Source: Cyanobacterium stanieri PCC 7202 (GTDB lineage Bacteria > Cyanobacteriota > Cyanobacteriia > Cyanobacteriales > Cyanobacteriaceae). From it: a stretch of 64,000 nt of DNA. The notes below the pieces were generated by a model. It had not been told where the DNA came from. It searched no databases and saw nothing but the letters and a program-made list of their open reading frames with translations. Shown here piece by piece: positions 62,565 to 64,000 of this stretch (its first letter is position 1; the number at the start of each line of letters is the position of its first letter). The stretch is from positions 1,302,001 to 1,366,000 of the forward strand of contig CP003940.1 of NCBI GenBank assembly GCA_000317655.1, given 5' to 3'. Made by a program: the position numbers and the translations under genes.

Positions 62565-63164
62565 ATGTCTATAGGCGATCGTTTTAACAGAATTAGAGGC
62601 AAAACGAGGTTTGTTGTCTCCCGAATATTTATCCATTTACAAGGGGAAGAAATTGCTCCTCTCCTAGGGGTGTTGAATGAAAATGCCCGTAATGCGGTTG
62701 ATGCGGAGGGAGATTTGGAAGTAATGGGGGAATCTTTGGTTAATGTTTGCCAGAGTTTACTGCAATATCAGAACTATTGGCGCAGTGCCGCTAATGAGGG
62801 TGATGTGGTATGGGATGAAGGAGACGCAGGGGATTATGTGGAGGAATTGTTTACCGATTCAGCTAACCGTTATCTCTCCCAACCAGATGTTAACCCCACG
62901 GTAGGGGAAAACGAACCTTTATCCCTGCCCATCACCGATAATTTAATTGTTATGATCACAGTAGCTTTTGAAGGGGAATCCCCTGACATTGAAACTGATT
63001 TGGCAGAATATTATGCCCTTAGTGAAGGTTTAAAAGCTCTTATTAGTCTTAAGTATAAGGCAGGATACCGTGCGATCGCACTTCATTTTTCCCCCGCCCG
63101 ACTAGGAGAAATCCTCACCGAAGAACAAACCATTCTTAATTTTCCCGAATTAATACCTTTATAA
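62565..63164 (+). CDS. DUF1517-family protein
   Basis: 199 aa, soluble, unknown function. The N-terminal RIRGKTRFVVSRIFIHLQGE and the middle FTDSANRYLSQPD are followed by the conserved ITDNLIVMITVAFEGESPDI (about residues 125-145) and FSPARLGEILTEEQTILNFPEL at the end, which are DUF1517 features; larger family members are chloroplast or cyanobacterial membrane proteins, but no helix is seen in this one. Preceded by CAATTATC heptamer-like repeats. Confidence 0.82.
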   Translation: MSIGDRFNRIRGKTRFVVSRIFIHLQGEEIAPLLGVLNENARNAVDAEGDLEVMGESLVNVCQSLLQYQNYWRSAANEGDVVWDEGDAGDYVEELFTDSANRYLSQPDVNPTVGENEPLSLPITDNLIVMITVAFEGESPDIETDLAEYYALSEGLKALISLKYKAGYRAIALHFSPARLGEILTEEQTILNFPELIPL

Positions 63165-63184
63165 CCTGCGTTTGGGATAGTAGT

Positions 63185-63232
63185 TGTCAAGAGGCAAGAG
63201 GCAAAAGGCAAAAGGCAAAAGACAAGAGGTAA
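63185..63232. repeat. Heptanucleotide tandem repeat (AGGCAAA)n
   Basis: About six units of AGGCAAA/AGGCAAG, the complement of the TTTGCCT-type run at 37666, in the spacer before the final lipoprotein gene. The inverted context and CAATTGCCAATT downstream make this another short tandemly repeated sequence. Confidence 0.7.
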
Positions 63233-63346
63233 AAGAGAATAATTGTTCATTATCAATTGCCAATTATTTCCTGCCTTAGCCAAAAATGTTATCCCCAACT
63301 CAACTTTTGTAAATATGTTCATCAAACACAATCAGAAAAAATCATA

Positions 63347-64000
63347 ATGTTAAAAAAATTACTCGCCATCTGTTTAGTCATAACCCTCGGTTTCACCACC
63401 GTAGCTTGTGGCTCGAACAATGTTGCTCGTACTACAAATAATAACTTTACCAACAACACCACCCAACCCATTAATAATATCCCCGATGGTCAATATCCCG
63501 TCCAACAAGCCACCTTTAACGACGTGGATGGAGAATATAACCTAATGTTATTAAACACCCCTTCTGGTACCCGTCCAAACTATTTGACCACGGATTTACA
63601 AATGGCGAGGTTAACGGACGAGGAAATCGAAGCGGGAAAACAAACCTATGTAGCAATCAGTGGTGATGAAGCTGTAATGCACCTTACCGAAGATTTCCGC
63701 ATTGAATACATCCACAACGAAACCGAAACCGTCACCAATCCCAACACAGGCAGACAAGAAACCGTCATTATCAGACAACAATCGAGTTTCTGGAGTCCTT
63801 TTGCCGGTGCATTGGCAGGACAAGCTATTGGTAGTATGTTATTCCGTCCTCAGTATTATGTTCCCCCCGTATTCCAGCCGGGAGTACCCCTCACAGGATT
63901 TGGTGGTTATGGTAGCACCTATACCCAAGCAGTGGACAGTTATCGCAGTAACCATAATGCTGTGCCTCCTGTGGAAAGAAATCGTCAATCGGTACGTACC
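63347..64000 (+). CDS. Hypothetical lipoprotein (partial, cut by right edge)
   Basis: Open from ATG at 63347 to the window end, 218 codons without a stop. MLKKLLAICLVITLGFTTVA followed by Cys is a signal peptide with a lipobox. The mature region is Asn/Thr-rich at first (TTNNNFTNNTTQP), then a folded part with YPVQQATFNDVDGEYNLMLL and ISGDEAVMHLTEDFRI, then a Gly/Ser/Tyr/Pro-rich section with SPFAGALAGQAIGSMLF. No family recognised. The C-terminus lies outside the window. Confidence 0.75.
   Translation, partial: MLKKLLAICLVITLGFTTVACGSNNVARTTNNNFTNNTTQPINNIPDGQYPVQQATFNDVDGEYNLMLLNTPSGTRPNYLTTDLQMARLTDEEIEAGKQTYVAISGDEAVMHLTEDFRIEYIHNETETVTNPNTGRQETVIIRQQSSFWSPFAGALAGQAIGSMLFRPQYYVPPVFQPGVPLTGFGGYGSTYTQAVDSYRSNHNAVPPVERNRQSVRT

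Overview
This window is a piece of a low-GC cyanobacterial chromosome. The lineage call rests on many HIP1 octamers (GCGATCGC) scattered through genes, oxygenic-phototroph genes (Psb32-like PSII repair factor, CRR7, RbcR, Z-ISO, glutamyl-tRNA reductase, cytochrome c6-like protein, PSI accumulation factor), PatA-type response regulators, heptanucleotide tandem repeats in the spacers and PHO boxes of the cyanobacterial SphR type. Composition and gene content fit a unicellular Chroococcales such as Cyanobacterium or Geminocystis, but the genus is inference. No rRNA, tRNA or CRISPR array was seen.

Layout. 1-4.7 kb: phosphate uptake, with pstS cut by the left edge and divergent from an operon of a CBS/coiled-coil/MCP-like protein, a fused PstC-PstA permease and PstB; two PHO boxes lie between. 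4.8-15 kb: PatA-like regulator, alanine dehydrogenase, MscS channel, RbcR divergent from Z-ISO, thioredoxin, CoaD, heptose-type glycosyltransferase and GmhB, NAD synthetase. 15-20 kb: Psb32, DUF6761, CRR7, OFA transporter, malic enzyme, S14. 20-30 kb: SDR, a PIN/RHH toxin-antitoxin pair, DUF4335 and pentapeptide proteins, DUF938, Der, HemA, MAPEG, cytochrome c6-like, aldo/keto reductase, MgtC. 30-38 kb: PEP-CTERM GDSL esterase, a decayed vapBC pair, tandem mgtE genes, and a TnpB element that cut an MNT-type nucleotidyltransferase gene. 38-50 kb: RsmH, lipoprotein, DUF7219-like protein, DppB-like permease, PSI factor, GGR-family oxidoreductase, an ORF-less group II intron, ferredoxin, YqgF-like, YciI, PfkA, YvcK, RCK-TM-RCK protein, TyrA. 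50-64 kb: CheW-CheY-PatA cluster, secreted protein, Mrr, CobN, TyrRS, ComB, Usp, DUF1517 and a lipoprotein cut by the right edge.

The backbone is ordinary housekeeping and photosynthesis. The unusual material is small mobile DNA. A dispersed inverted-repeat element (ends AAGTTCG/CGAACTT, core GCCCCCTAAATCCCC) occurs in several spacers, and one near full-length copy plus one core copy are read in frame inside cobN, next to three in-frame copies of a second palindrome (PPLLRGARGD-type peptides). A 248-bp composite element is present twice, and one copy carries a nested 133-bp MITE, so the window holds both the filled and the empty site. A 738-nt group II intron without a maturase sits exactly inside a heptamer repeat, which fixes both of its ends. 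These, together with the CBS/MCP-like protein of the pst operon and the domain shared by an MgtE N-terminus and a free-standing small protein, are the most interesting points.
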